A model generated the notes under the pieces. The model saw nothing but the letters and a program-made list of their open reading frames with translations, was not told the origin of the DNA and made no database searches. The position numbers and the translations under genes were made by a program. Shown here one piece after another: positions 59,601 to 64,000 of a DNA stretch of 64,000 bases; the first letter of the stretch is position 1; each line of letters starts with the position of its first letter. The stretch covers positions 483,920 to 547,919 of the forward strand of contig NMRB01000073.1 of NCBI GenBank assembly GCA_002633025.1, in the 5' to 3' direction. The stretch is from Notospermus geniculatus. Its lineage: Eukaryota; Nemertea; Pilidiophora; Heteronemertea; Lineidae.

Positions 59601-62600
59601 TATTTATCGACCCTGGTTTGCCAAACAGTACGCCAAGTTTGGCTTAAAACGACGAGTTACCTGCATTGTCCTGAACCAGTTAATAAATTCCCACCGCTTA
59701 TCTACAGCCAGTTGATTAGCGCAGTGCAAAGAGTGATGGGCCAGCAACCCCAATGTCGCGGGTTCGAAACTTGTGTGATCACACTCGTGATTTTTTTCTT
59801 TTTTTTTTCGTTTTTCTTGTTTTTTTCCTTTTTCGACAAAAAGGCATATCAAGAAGAAACGTTTTGTGTTTTCGTACAAAAATAGATCCGATCAGTGGAA
59901 GGTGCAAACAAACCACTGCCGGATGGTGGCCTCATTGGCAATTGGCCACAGTGCGTAAAATCAGCGCCGTGCCTCTCACATTTTCCACCCAAAAGTACAA
60001 CATGGACATGAGTTTTTTTACTCTGCGTAACTGTGCCCCCCCCCCCCCGATCTCCCTTGGCCATTGCTTGCACCTGGATAGGTTATAACTTCCTCCAAGG
60101 TTACAACAAACAAATGGAATATTTGCTTGCCCAATAGCCAAACGTGCTGAATAATATGGCAAGCACATATCCTGATTAATAGGAGGCGTGACATTAGGAG
60201 GCGTGATATGCTTGCCAAATAGGGACATTTTTCAGCATTAGATGGCAAGCCTGCTTGCTAAATAAGGACGAAAAAGGGAACTGCTTGGCAAGCATGCTTG
60301 CCAAATAAACCCGGCCATTAAAATATTCGTTGGATTTGAAAATTTAAAAGTGGTGTCTGATATGACAAAACATTTTTTAATGTAGCCCAAAATAAAATCT
60401 ATCGAACCCTTACGTACATTCATATTTTACCTGATAGTCAACCAGCCATCAGTATCAAAGTACGTAAGTGTGTCCCTCCAGCATCTCTATTAATCGGGAA
60501 CAAGCAAATCCTTAAATTGAAATGAAATGGCCATGGACCATGTGTTCAGCCGTTTGACATAATAGTGTAATGACCGATAGAGGTCAGATTAGCAATCTGG
60601 GCAAGTCATTCCCAAGTTGTAGGACTTCAATGATTTTCAGTTTATGCCACCTGGTGGCCATATTGGATGTCCAATTGGGCCAAAACTTCACATGCACATA
60701 AAGGTCATCTAGAGGGAGCCACATAGCACATTTGAGTACTCTGGGTCAAGTCGTTCCTGAGTTATAGCACATTTGATGATTTTCGGGTTACGCCACCTGG
60801 CGGCAATATTGAAAGTTTAATCAGGCCGAAATTTGACGTGCTTGTAAAGGTCATCTAGAAGGAGGTAAATATCAAGTTTGATTGCTCTGGGTCACGTCGT
60901 TCCTGAGTTATAGCACATTTGATGATTTTCGGCTTACACCACCTGGCGGCCATATTGGAAACTCAATCAGGCCAAAATTTGACGTGCTTGTGAAGGTCAT
61001 CTAGGAGGTACATATCAAATTTGATCGCTCTGGGTCAAGTCGTTCCTGAGTTATAGCACATTTGATGATTTTCGGGTTACGCCACCTGGCGGCCATATTG
61101 GAAGGTTAATCAGGCCGAAATTTGACGTGCTTGTAAAGGTCATCTAGAGGGAGGAAATTATCAAGTTTGAGCACTCTGGGTCAAGCCGTTCCAGAGTTAT
61201 AGCACTTGGAAGATTTTCAGGTTACGCCACCTGGCGGCCATATTGGATGTCCGATCGGGCCGAAACTCGGTAATTTTGAAGGTACCCCTCTAATACACAT
61301 TTATGCAAGATATGAAGACGCTCGGTGAAATAATTAAAAACTGTGGCAGGTTCGTTACTTTTGTCGAACTTTGACCTCTGTGACCTTGAAAAGTAGGCCA
61401 AATCAAAACCCCGTTATATATGTTATGTATCCTAATATGATACACCTATGATAAAAATTTGGAGATGATCAAGTCATTAGTTCAGGAGTTATTGCACTTT
61501 TTGTGTTTTTGGTTTTGACCACCTGGAGGCCAAGCCAGAATTGAATCGGACCGAAACTTGGTGTCATAGGTCATCTGACCTAGGGGTATATATGTACCAA
61601 GTTTCAGATCAATAGCCCCAGCGGTTACAAAACGTGCCTTGGTAACGGACGACGGACGACGACGACGACGGACGACGGACGCTGCAGCATTGTAAGAGCT
61701 CACGGGTGAGCTAAAAAGCTGGGGCCAATTCCATAAAACCATTCTAAAGCATAGTTGGCCACTAAACCGCACGAGAATCATTCTATCTCTTAGTTGCTTG
61801 CTAAGCCTATTCCATGAAACCGTTCTTAGCTCGCTGAAATGCATCGAGTTATGCGGTGGGAACGCATCTTCCGTGATCGGAGAACCCGAATGACATTGTT
61901 GACGATGCAGGACTTGTCAAGAGGTATCGATTTAAGCATCCTATGAGGAGAAATTATGCTTTTCTCCCACATCACCGCGTGATGGATTCTCTCGCAGAGA
62001 AGATCGATGATTACATGTATCTGAAATTCCCTTCGCAAGATAGATTTTTTTACTTTCTTCGTCTCATTTTAGAAGGAATCGGTATCAATGAAGGCGTCAT
62101 GATGACAGCATATGTACTGTAAGAACAAATAGGTACAACGTACCCCTGGCAATGGGTAAATTCCTCGTCCAGTTTTTAAGCCCATTTCCCAAGGACCCGC
62201 TGTACCCATCATACGGGACAATACAACTCGAAAGGAGTTTAGTGTTCCCACGTTGATATGTGCACTCACGGCTCCATACCCATAAAAACGGATGATTTTT
62301 TACAGTGTGCTCCGCAACCCCAATATACAACACACAGGAATGCAAGGCAAAAAAAAACTAAGAACCAATGGACCCTTACCGAATTGTGTAGTGAAATTGA
62401 CCTTGTGGTTTTGAGGGCCACACCATTCTAGGAAGCTTTTAGCAAGCAACTAGTAAGAATGGTTCTTAGAATGGTTTTATGGAATAAGATTTATTGTTTG
62501 CTAACAAGCAACCAACGAAGCATTTGGAACCTTGCTAAGGCCTACTACCATTCCAAGTTAGAATGTTTTTTATGGAATTGGCCCCTGGTCTTTGTGTTTG

Positions 62601-62933
62601 ATATTTTCGTATGACTTTTCTTTTTAAAACAGTTTATCATATTATATTGTTATCAGGGAAGAGGAACTGGCTTAATCTTAGACTGGAAAGGCACAGGAGG
62701 AGGTACTCGCGGAACTCGTCTCTGGATCACGAATGGTGCAATTCTAATCGTGAGTTCGGACCGGTACATGGCCCCCTTCCGAGGTGTCGCGTTGACGGAT
62801 AGTTGGCATTTTATCGGGATGAGCTTCAACAATGCCACCAGCAAAGCGGTGATTTGGATTGACGATGGCAATACCATACGTGTTCACGAAAAGTACAATC
62901 TATATATGAGTTGTCGAGGAGATGTCTCTATAG
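32464..62933 (+). CDS. LamG-module extracellular protein gene (partial), eight exons
   Basis: Exons 32464-32610, 34113-34508, 44297-44584, 45001-45461, 45650-45875, 51851-51985, 53644-53879 and 62657-62933 have GT/AG borders and mutually compatible phases (1,1,1,1,0,1,1,0,1). Together they encode about 722 residues: a Cys-containing linker, LamG module 1, module 2, a second linker, and module 3 running off the window. Modules share (K/N)WW..LGQ at the start, a PxxxxAW(N/D)F block, IP/INNP..GPL, FTIG.F.Y, L.W.G, W.F(I/V)G, and GDVYIGNR or GDVSIG, then FKC. This is a laminin-G/concanavalin-A-like fold, usually extracellular and ligand-binding. Start and end lie outside the recognised exons; a PAN-like exon at 22.9 kb may be upstream. 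Specific ligand unknown. Confidence 0.78.
32766..34007. mobile_element. 1.24-kb TIR element in the LamG gene intron
   Basis: About 180-bp inverted arms (32766-32965 and 33850-34007) with blocks such as AAATGGACACAGGAAAAT and AACACGGCTGGTGATA. The core is non-coding and interrupted by a MITE. The right end stops about 105 bp before the next exon. Confidence 0.7.
33462..33701. mobile_element. 240-bp MITE inside the preceding element
   Basis: GGGCCGATTTAATAGACGCT on the left and its inverse on the right; a second hairpin pairs CCACCAAAAATA with TATTTTTGGTGG. Confidence 0.75.
34113..34508 (+). CDS. LamG gene exon: module 1, first half
   Basis: Phase 1 to 1. It reads HYFGTKWWNILGQ, then DGPNGIPAWNF, GPLDMLSSFTIGTFFY, NGVILEWRG and LKSWHFIG. 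Acceptor CTTTTTCCAG, donor GTGAGT. No frame damage. Confidence 0.82.
34530..34790. repeat. TTTGCG-rich repeat
   Basis: Interspersed TTTGCG, CGCAAA and CGCTAA words in both orientations; weakly related sequence recurs near 41870-42000. Origin unknown. Confidence 0.4.
34875..35246. mobile_element. MITE with TIRs around a GTGCGACC block
   Basis: GGAACCGGAGGAAC and GGCGCTGTGAGCAGTGCGAC on the left are mirrored by GTCGCACTGCTCGCAGCGCC and GGGTTCCTC on the right. The centre contains ACGTCA words. Confidence 0.6.
35247..36010. other. AT-rich stretch without recognisable feature
   Basis: Runs of ATATCAAAAA-like words, no credible coding frame. Confidence 0.4.
36013..36434. mobile_element. left part of a TIR element split by the Penelope insertion
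   Basis: The end GGGCCGTATTCAAAAAGGGT is mirrored by ACCCTTTTTGAATACGGCCC at 41663-41682. Inside, 36045-36115 and 36350-36410 are inverted copies (CTAATCAGCGTACAAATTCT). The two parts are separated by the 5.2-kb retroelement, with ACCCTTTTTGA present on both sides of it. Confidence 0.7.
36595..38430 (+). pseudogene. Penelope ORF1: coiled-coil, basic protein (interrupted)
   Basis: The frame from 36595 gives 350 residues. A coiled coil covers about residues 1-60 (TQELLRQIISHLEKIESNQE), a Lys/Glu-rich middle follows, then a Gln/Arg/Asn-rich tail typical of nucleic-acid-binding ORF1 products. At 37578 a TTAA element enters and supplies the false C-terminus. Beyond 38171 the same style (NTRRSQNV... 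rich in N, R and Q) resumes in frame with the pre-insertion reading and ends near 38432. Confidence 0.7.
37578..38167. mobile_element. 590-bp TTAA element inserted in ORF1
   Basis: Flanked by TTAA on both sides (37574-37577, 38168-38171). The ends CCCTTTCACGCCC and GGGCCCGAAAGGG are inverted repeats. This looks like a piggyBac-type non-autonomous element. A C9 run lies near 37710. Confidence 0.82.
38552..39300 (+). pseudogene. Penelope reverse transcriptase, N-terminal part
   Basis: IIIKQADKGGATVIIDKDYY (about 38810-38870) is the hallmark upstream block of Penelope-type enzymes, followed by TSNFYGLPKIHK and LRPFVAGPSCPTHRLSN, then SYVRDDIDFLKHLPD. At least two frame changes occur (near 38985 and 39135). 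The palindromic insertion enters at 39288. Confidence 0.8.
39288..39524. mobile_element. palindromic double insertion of hammerhead-bearing repeat
   Basis: A 14-bp target duplication CCCAGATATAAAAG flanks it (39274-39287, 39525-39538). From 39318 to 39524 it is a perfect palindrome of two 103-bp arms around C39421: two terminal fragments head to head. Each arm holds CTGAAGA, a GACCCC/GGGGTC hairpin and GAAA. Because of the symmetry both strands show nearly the same open frame, which is not a gene. Confidence 0.88.
39458..39505 (+). ncRNA. hammerhead-ribozyme-like motif (right arm; mirrored in left arm)
   Basis: CTGAAGA (39458-39464), stem GACCCC-GGTT-GGGGTC, then GAAA (39482-39485), and a TTCCA/TGGAA pair that could form stem I. 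This matches the hammerhead core CUGANGA...GAAA known from Penelope-like terminal repeats. One extra A sits before stem II and two extra bases (GC) sit beside stem I, so activity is uncertain. The mirrored copy is at about 39337-39384 on the minus strand. Confidence 0.5.
39540..40508 (+). pseudogene. Penelope reverse transcriptase, palm and C-terminal part
   Basis: After the insertion the frame resumes with SDTLLTTFGVTS, a stop, then YSNNPHD. In the family this motif A reads 'DVTSLYTNIPH', so the catalytic Asp is Gly here and a stop follows. Motif B-like GTCMGSKITPVYA and motif C QYIDDCFLLW are intact in a 311-residue frame from 39601, followed by the thumb-like NIPFLDVLVIKQGN and IYSKPTDTKQYLH. 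It cannot be active. Confidence 0.85.
40509..40569 (+). repeat. Penelope terminal fragment at a tandem junction
   Basis: N at 40509, then ACCCCGGTTGGGGTCGAAAA and GTGAATTCTGGAGATTGAC, the same terminal repeat as at 21.0 kb. It links the upstream copy, cut at 40508, to a second partial copy beginning about 40570. The N makes an assembly join possible. Confidence 0.65.
40570..40990 (+). pseudogene. second partial Penelope copy: duplicated RT tail
   Basis: 40574-40905 repeats 40182-40508 with few changes. One change in the A-rich stretch creates an in-frame TGA at 40637. After 40905 it continues beyond where the first copy breaks off (ILTRAKFTKGSKVFEYLNVT). Confidence 0.8.
41051..41389 (+). CDS. 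GIY-YIG-like endonuclease domain of the Penelope element
   Basis: 112-residue frame with NLIYILACTGCEEIYVGETR and LRQRLNLHKSHI, the GIY-YIG-type core with Arg and the downstream His. A Cys pair (CTGC) and an upstream Cys fit the family's zinc-binding linker. The C-terminal W ends a short tail (HFGLHWSVTN). In the family it nicks target DNA for priming. It is out of frame with the upstream RT remnant. Confidence 0.75.
   Translation: MNCETENLIYILACTGCEEIYVGETRIKLRQRLNLHKSHINNSNLRIQTVSEHLDTCGGKRFKFCLFKMHSADDTRRTYGIPFHKKIQPKPESGTIRILTTPHFGLHWSVTN
41390..41665 (+). repeat. Penelope 3' tail with (GGTTT)n
   Basis: Non-coding 3' region with a short GGTTT microsatellite (about 41482-41503) and ending at the ACCCTTTTTGA duplication. 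Confidence 0.6.
41683..42506. other. unrecognised intron sequence
   Basis: Contains TTTGCG-type words related to 34530-34790. No gene seen. Confidence 0.35.
42507..43015. mobile_element. Tc1/mariner-type MITE, 509 bp
   Basis: TA on both sides (42505-42506, 43016-43017). The ends CAGTGCCAGCTGAAAGTTTG and their exact inverse are followed by a matching TTTATGAAG block, about 50-bp arms. No transposase frame. N at 42562. Confidence 0.85.
43420..43956 (+). repeat. GCTCACGGGTGAGCT-ended dispersed repeat, copy 1
   Basis: Blocks of about 150 bp repeat TTCCTGAGTTATAGCAC and GCCACCTG.GGCCATATTGG, then GGACGACGACGGACGCTG and the terminal palindrome AGCTCACGGGTGAGCT. Larger relatives lie at 60600-61716 and, inverted, at 52157-52860. 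Confidence 0.75.
44297..44584 (+). CDS. LamG gene exon: module 1, second half
   Basis: Phase 1 to 1. It reads FSFNRNTGNVFIWLDNARDL, GDVYIGNRGS, FKGKLAGLTLLDGAIEP and FKCKI, ending with an N-glycosylation sequon (NAT). It joins exon 34113-34508 across a 9.8-kb intron that hosts the Penelope element. Confidence 0.82.
44740..44881. mobile_element. 142-bp MITE nested in a decayed MITE
   Basis: AGCAAGGTTCATTGCCACAC and its inverse are flanked by TAA (44737-44739, 44882-44884). Outside, TCTAAGCATGCTAAGTGTGA and TCACACTTTGACTTAAG form an older inverted pair. Confidence 0.7.
45001..45461 (+). CDS. LamG gene exon: module 2, first part
   Basis: Phase 1 to 0. It reads GNKWWMLLGQ, GLTAWDF, INNPDDGPLNFNDSFTIGMF, TILQWRGRG, AWKFVGATF and NLTIW. 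Acceptor CCCCCTTCAG, donor GTAAGT. Here the split falls later in the module than in module 1. Confidence 0.85.
45650..45875 (+). CDS. LamG gene exon: module 2, end
   Basis: Phase 0 to 1, VDSNIYQQ, CRGDVYIGNRDEW, FQGRLAGLTLLKGSIDP and FKCLI. Acceptor TTTTTTTAAG, donor GTAAGA. Confidence 0.82.
45876..46844. other. intron sequence without recognisable feature
   Basis: No repeat ends or credible frames identified. Confidence 0.35.
46845..47143. repeat. direct repeat, copy 1 (partner 47848-48145)
   Basis: About 300 bp, nearly identical to the second copy 1 kb downstream, including ATAGCGTCGTATCGCGTAGC. The copies flank a hAT-like element. Confidence 0.85.
47142..47816. mobile_element. hAT-like non-autonomous element
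   Basis: The start CAGGGGCGGATCTAGG and end CCTAGATCCGCCTATG are near-inverted and resemble hAT termini; GGGGGGTTC and GAACCCCCC lie just inside. No clear 8-bp target duplication. The internal plus frame (47451-47909) reaches past the element and is not a gene. Confidence 0.65.
47848..48145. repeat. direct repeat, copy 2
   Basis: Second copy of 46845-47143, with one run (AAAAAAAA) longer and TACGACCGACG changed to TACATTATACC. Confidence 0.85.
48595..48785. repeat. 95-bp tandem duplication
   Basis: Two almost identical units beginning ACTTAAATTACTTATCC and ending GGAATCAGAGCA. Confidence 0.88.
48962..49220. repeat. dispersed repeat unit (also at 49907 and 50411)
   Basis: GCCCAAGAAGGAAGGCAAAA to TCTTCAGTCTCAGTTAG; the same about 258 bp recurs twice in the following tandem duplication. 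Confidence 0.85.
49757..50757. repeat. 501-bp tandem duplication carrying SINE heads
   Basis: The units 49757-50257 and 50258-50757 are more than 97 percent identical. Each ends in a tRNA-like SINE head, and the second continues into a complete SINE. In the first unit the SINE is cut after its head, so the duplication arose after SINE insertion. Confidence 0.88.
50166..50239 (+). repeat. tRNA-like SINE head (truncated SINE)
   Basis: A box TGGTGTAGTGGTTAGC and B box GGTTCGATTCC are intact. Alignment by eye to tRNA-Arg places TCT in the anticodon position, but stems are mismatched; not a tRNA gene. Confidence 0.75.
50669..51020 (+). mobile_element. complete tRNA-headed SINE
   Basis: tRNA-like head (50669-50739), a central part with TGACCTTGAGCAAGTCACTT and GTGTAAAAGGGT, then a LINE-like tail (TAAAGCGCATTGAGC, ATGCGCTATATAAG) and (ATT)n. 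The head supplies the pol III promoter; the tail is of the kind shared with CR1/L2 partners. The central TGACCTTGAGCAAGTCACTT block recalls conserved domains of several metazoan SINE superfamilies. Confidence 0.85.
51273..51417. mobile_element. hairpin MITE, first copy, right end clipped
   Basis: GGGCCCGCTTGCACAAAAGC on the left; arms TAGGAGATAGAATGAT and its inverse fold into a long hairpin. The terminal GGGCCC on the right is lost at the SINE junction. Confidence 0.8.
51658..51805. mobile_element. hairpin MITE, second copy, complete
   Basis: 148 bp with termini GGGCCCGGTTGCACAAAA and the inverse, about 60-bp arms. Confidence 0.82.
51851..51985 (+). CDS. LamG gene exon: linker 2
   Basis: Phase 1 to 1, 44 codons plus split codons. 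It encodes SYPENWDPFAEDSFKRCLLQ, a Pro-rich part and FSCNNSTNS with two Cys and glycosylation sequons (NNST). Its architecture parallels linker 1: acidic, Trp-containing, two Cys. Acceptor TTTTTGGCAG, donor GTAAGT. Confidence 0.75.
52157..52860 (-). repeat. GCTCAC-type dispersed repeat, inverted copy
   Basis: It begins AGCTCACTGGGGTGAGCT and carries the GTCGTCGTCG run and the blocks found at 43420 and 60600, here in the opposite orientation. It stands exactly between the real linker 2 exon and its partial duplicate. Confidence 0.8.
52865..52945 (+). pseudogene. partial duplicate of the linker 2 exon
   Basis: It matches 51916-51985 and the following intron. The 5' third of the exon and its acceptor are missing, so it is unlikely to be spliced in, although the donor GTAAGT is kept. 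Confidence 0.75.
52990..53113. mobile_element. 125-bp MITE in the duplicated intron
   Basis: Near-inverted ends GTACCATAAATTGCGG and CCGCAATTTTCGGTAC. It is absent from the sister copy at the matching point (after 52040), so it inserted after the duplication. Confidence 0.75.
53115..53513. mobile_element. TIR element with CGCTG-GAACAACT ends
   Basis: GGCGCTGAAGAACAACTGAG is mirrored at the right end by CTGAGTTGTTCCCCAGCGCC. Only its left part is present in the sister copy at 52055-52150. Confidence 0.6.
53644..53879 (+). CDS. LamG gene exon: module 3, first part
   Basis: Phase 1 to 0. It reads NYFDFNWWNVLGQ, DGPNGIAAWNF, HNPSGGPLNLDNVTIGTFVY and ends VKK at a GTTAGT donor. The frame stays open to 54074, but from 53943 it is a transposon end. 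Joining to 62657 restores the expected 'G.G.ILDW' continuation, so the donor at 53880 is preferred. Confidence 0.8.
54187..54549. mobile_element. MITE inserted in the left arm
   Basis: TATAGAGGTTCTTCACGTGA on the left, GACGTCAGTGGGAAACCTCT on the right. Confidence 0.65.
54573..56229. mobile_element. 1.66-kb TIR element with GTTAGTCA subterminal arrays
   Basis: The ends TACACTGAAAAACTT and AAGTTTTTCAGTGTA. Inside, the left has four tandem about 62-bp units (TTAGTCATTATAAT..GAATTTAAGTTAGTCACTT) and the right has many GGTTAGTC.GGGTGACTAA units. The middle (54870-55980) has exon-like GT/AG sites but no long frame. Confidence 0.78.
56231..56466. mobile_element. 236-bp MITE
   Basis: TTCCTGCCAAACAGGTGGAC and AGTGAGAC are mirrored by GTCTCACT and GTCCACCTGTTTCGACAGGA. 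Confidence 0.78.
56570..57117. mobile_element. 548-bp TIR element in the right arm
   Basis: CACCACGGCGAATCAGTATC and its inverse, with arms of about 85 bp including CTTCGGCGTGGCAAGTGC. It interrupts the 53943-57307 arm exactly where the left arm is continuous. Confidence 0.78.
56658..56895 (+). CDS. possible two-exon micro-ORF in the 548-bp element
   Basis: ATG at 56658 gives MASSAEEGPEKDVQAPKCH, then a good donor (GTAAGTGT) at about 56715. An acceptor (TATTTGCAG) before 56800 continues KYCKYKHLIATASQAAECLV and stops at TGA near 56895. About 50 residues with a Cys/His cluster. No family recognised; it may be a transposon relic or chance. Confidence 0.3.
57787..58195. repeat. 400-bp palindrome of coding-like arms
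   Basis: The two arms (about 57787-57985 and 58005-58195) are inverted copies. Each reads outward-in as FNYENELQSAVDILDKNDLI or FNYENELQSAVGILDKNDVI with different ends, so the arms are two diverged copies of one coding segment placed head to head. Function unknown. Confidence 0.65.
58573..59069. mobile_element. Tc1/mariner-type MITE nested in the 1.7-kb element
   Basis: TA-flanked, CAGTGAGTATTTAGTTAACT and near-inverse. The interior has TGGTCAGTCAGATGTTT(G/C) tandem repeats (58738-58850). Confidence 0.75.
59195..59995 (+). repeat. tRNA-headed dispersed repeat, copy 2
   Basis: Inverted partner of 1-897. The frame 59544-59885 corresponds to the minus-strand frame of copy 1 but ends in a T-rich run that differs in length. 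Repeat-derived, not a gene. Confidence 0.8.
59709..59781 (+). repeat. tRNA-like head of repeat copy 2
   Basis: A box TTAGCGCAGTGC and B box GGTTCGAAAC (59761-59770), followed by GTGATCACACTCGTGA and a T run. Confidence 0.65.
60120..60310. repeat. cluster of TTGGCAAGCA palindromes
   Basis: Several GGCAAGC/GCTTGCC words in alternating orientation, including the perfect 20-bp palindrome TTGGCAAGCATGCTTGCCAA at 60285-60304. The same word marks the end of the tRNA-headed repeat. Confidence 0.6.
60600..61716 (+). repeat. GCTCAC-type dispersed repeat, largest copy
   Basis: Five or so tandem blocks of about 150 bp (TTCCTGAGTTATAGCACAT, GCCACCTGGCGGCCATATTG, AAATTTGACGTGCTTG), then the GGACGACGACGACG run and AGCTCACGGGTGAGCT. 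Confidence 0.82.
61721..62585. mobile_element. TIR element with a degenerate Harbinger-like frame
   Basis: The ends GGGGCCAATTCCATAAAA and the inverse GGAATTGGCCCC. Near the left, about 61850-61938 reads ERIFRDRRTR then, one base shifted, NDIVDDAGLVKRYRF, which resembles the N-terminal 'RxFRDR...D..YRF' block of Harbinger transposases. Several stops and shifts follow. No TWA duplication seen, so the class is tentative. Confidence 0.55.
62657..62933 (+). CDS. LamG gene exon: module 3, continued
   Basis: Phase 0 to 1. It reads GRGTGLILDWKGTGG, TRLWITNGAILIVSS, TDSWHFIGMSFNNATS, VIWIDDGN and SCRGDVSIG. Acceptor TTGTTATCAG, donor GTAGGT. The module's last part (FKG.LAGL...FKC) must lie beyond the window or has been lost. 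Confidence 0.82.
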
Positions 62934-62969
62934 GTAGGTTTAAACCAATGGTAGAAAGAGGAGAAGCCG

Positions 62970-63141
62970 GTGTCATAGAATGACATGCCCCCCGATGTGG
63001 GATGCACTCCGGGTATCCCATATCGGGGCATCCAATATCAATAGCATCTCCGGGCATCCAATATCAATAGTATCGGCCGAAGGCGGATATAGGATGCCCA
63101 GCGGGCATCCTTCATCAGGGGACATATCATTCTATGACACC
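62970..63141. mobile_element. 172-bp MITE
   Basis: CGGTGTCATAGAATGACATG is mirrored by CATTCTATGACACCG. Internal tandem GCATCCAATATCAATAG. Confidence 0.8.
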
Positions 63142-63409
63142 GACAGTTTTTTAGTCGTACGCCGCCCTCAAAATGTTTGGAAACACCACGTGAATTTCTC
63201 ATTCGTAGTTAACACTTTCTCCTCTCTAGTCATTGTAGCATTGTCTGCAGCCCTAGTTTTGACTCCTTCACGGTCGGTACACTGTTCGACAGAAATAGAA
63301 ATATTAGACACTTTCAAAATTCTAAGTCATTTTCCTCTTTTTCCTTTCTTTTGTCTCTAACCACAATTTTTTTTTCTTATTGGTGAGAACATTTTTACGT
63401 TGGCAGGTG

Positions 63410-63645
63410 GGTTATATGATCCCATGAGTTTGTCTATGCCAAATGCTATTGACAAGGGATTGCTGATATATGAATAACAAAGATAATTATGATGGGTGCC
63501 ATTCAGACCTCTCAAATTCAAAGGCTAAAGCTATATTGGAGGTGACACGAATGGACGAAGCACATCATGATTGTCTTTGTTGTTCATATATCAGCAGCCC
63601 CATTTCAAAAGCCTTTGGCATGGGAAATCTCATTGGACTATATCG
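63410..63645. mobile_element. hairpin MITE
   Basis: ATGCCAAATGCTATTGACAA and TTGCTGATATATGAATAACA pair with the right half (TTGTTCATATATCAGCAGCC, GCCTTTGGCATGGG). Confidence 0.65.
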
Positions 63646-63659
63646 GGTGGCCCAAAAAT

Positions 63660-64000
63660 GGCCCTCATAAGGATTTTACAATAATTTCAATATTATAAAG
63701 CTGGTCCCTTGATATTTTAGACATGCAAATATAAATACCGGTATGTATATTATCAACCTATTGTAAAAGTTTCAGTACTAAATATTGAACGGTTTTGACA
63801 CGACACAGCGCGGCCAAACCTCCCGAGATTGCACATTTCCCGTAGTTCCGAAGGTCGCCACTGCAATGAAGCGGCGCCGAACCTGACGTAGGCCTAGACG
63901 CTGCAGGGCGCAGAATCTGGCGGCGGGGGGGGGGTAGGTGATTAATGCGTGGGAGGGCGCTAGGCCTAGCTAGTTTACCAAGCCTTGGCGCCGAGGTGAT
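63660..64000. other. no recognisable feature
   Basis: Intron or flank, ending in CpG- and G-rich sequence with GGCCTAG words. Confidence 0.4.

Noticed and set aside
61482-61844. 120-residue minus frame
   Set aside because: It lies in the GCTCAC-type repeat; the same words occur in the copy at 52169-52438.

Overview
The window is eukaryotic nuclear DNA. It has spliced exons with GT/AG borders, introns of up to about 10 kb, tRNA-headed SINE-like repeats, a Penelope-like retroelement, and many inverted-repeat DNA transposons. The recurring AGGCCTA and TACATGTA words, the PAN/LamG-type exons and the repeat style suggest a marine invertebrate, perhaps a deuterostome such as an echinoderm or hemichordate. 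That assignment is an impression, not a proof. Five isolated N bases (4684, 27419, 28023, 40509, 42562) mark unresolved assembly positions.

Left part (1-11.4 kb): a tRNA-headed repeat has an inverted partner at 59.2-60.0 kb. It is followed by small inverted-repeat elements, including a 937-bp one with a perfect 9-bp target duplication. A broken minus-strand DNA transposase lies at 5.5-9.0 kb. Its Asp, CxxC, HxxxxH and Glu residues are spaced exactly as I recall them in the RAG1 recombinase core, but it carries an N-terminal coiled coil and a C-terminal SAP-like motif. Next is an apparently intact two-exon chromodomain gene (9717-11339, minus).

Middle-left (11.5-21.5 kb): a complete, apparently intact PIF/Harbinger transposon (13059-15799) carries both of its genes, a MADF-BESS protein and a DDE nuclease, and is flanked by TTA. 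A truncated second copy follows (16591-18118). The pair sits between about 700-bp inverted arms. A tandem array and nested hairpins rich in the palindrome TGACGTCA lie at 19.1-20.5 kb.

Right two thirds (22-63 kb, plus strand): eight exons with compatible splice phases (32464-62933) build part of one extracellular protein with three LamG/concanavalin-A-like modules and two Cys-containing linkers. A PAN-like exon at about 22.9-23.1 kb may be an upstream exon of the same gene. The introns are packed with transposons: two TTAA-flanked elements, one with THAP remnants; a Penelope-like element at 36.4-41.7 kb interrupted by a TTAA element and by a 103-bp-arm palindrome of hammerhead-like repeat ends; a Tc1/mariner-type MITE; a hAT-like end pair; SINEs; and, in the last intron, elements nested several levels deep.

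Only three transcription units look potentially functional: the chromodomain gene, the LamG gene, and the two-gene Harbinger element. Most of the remaining sequence is repeat or unrecognised.
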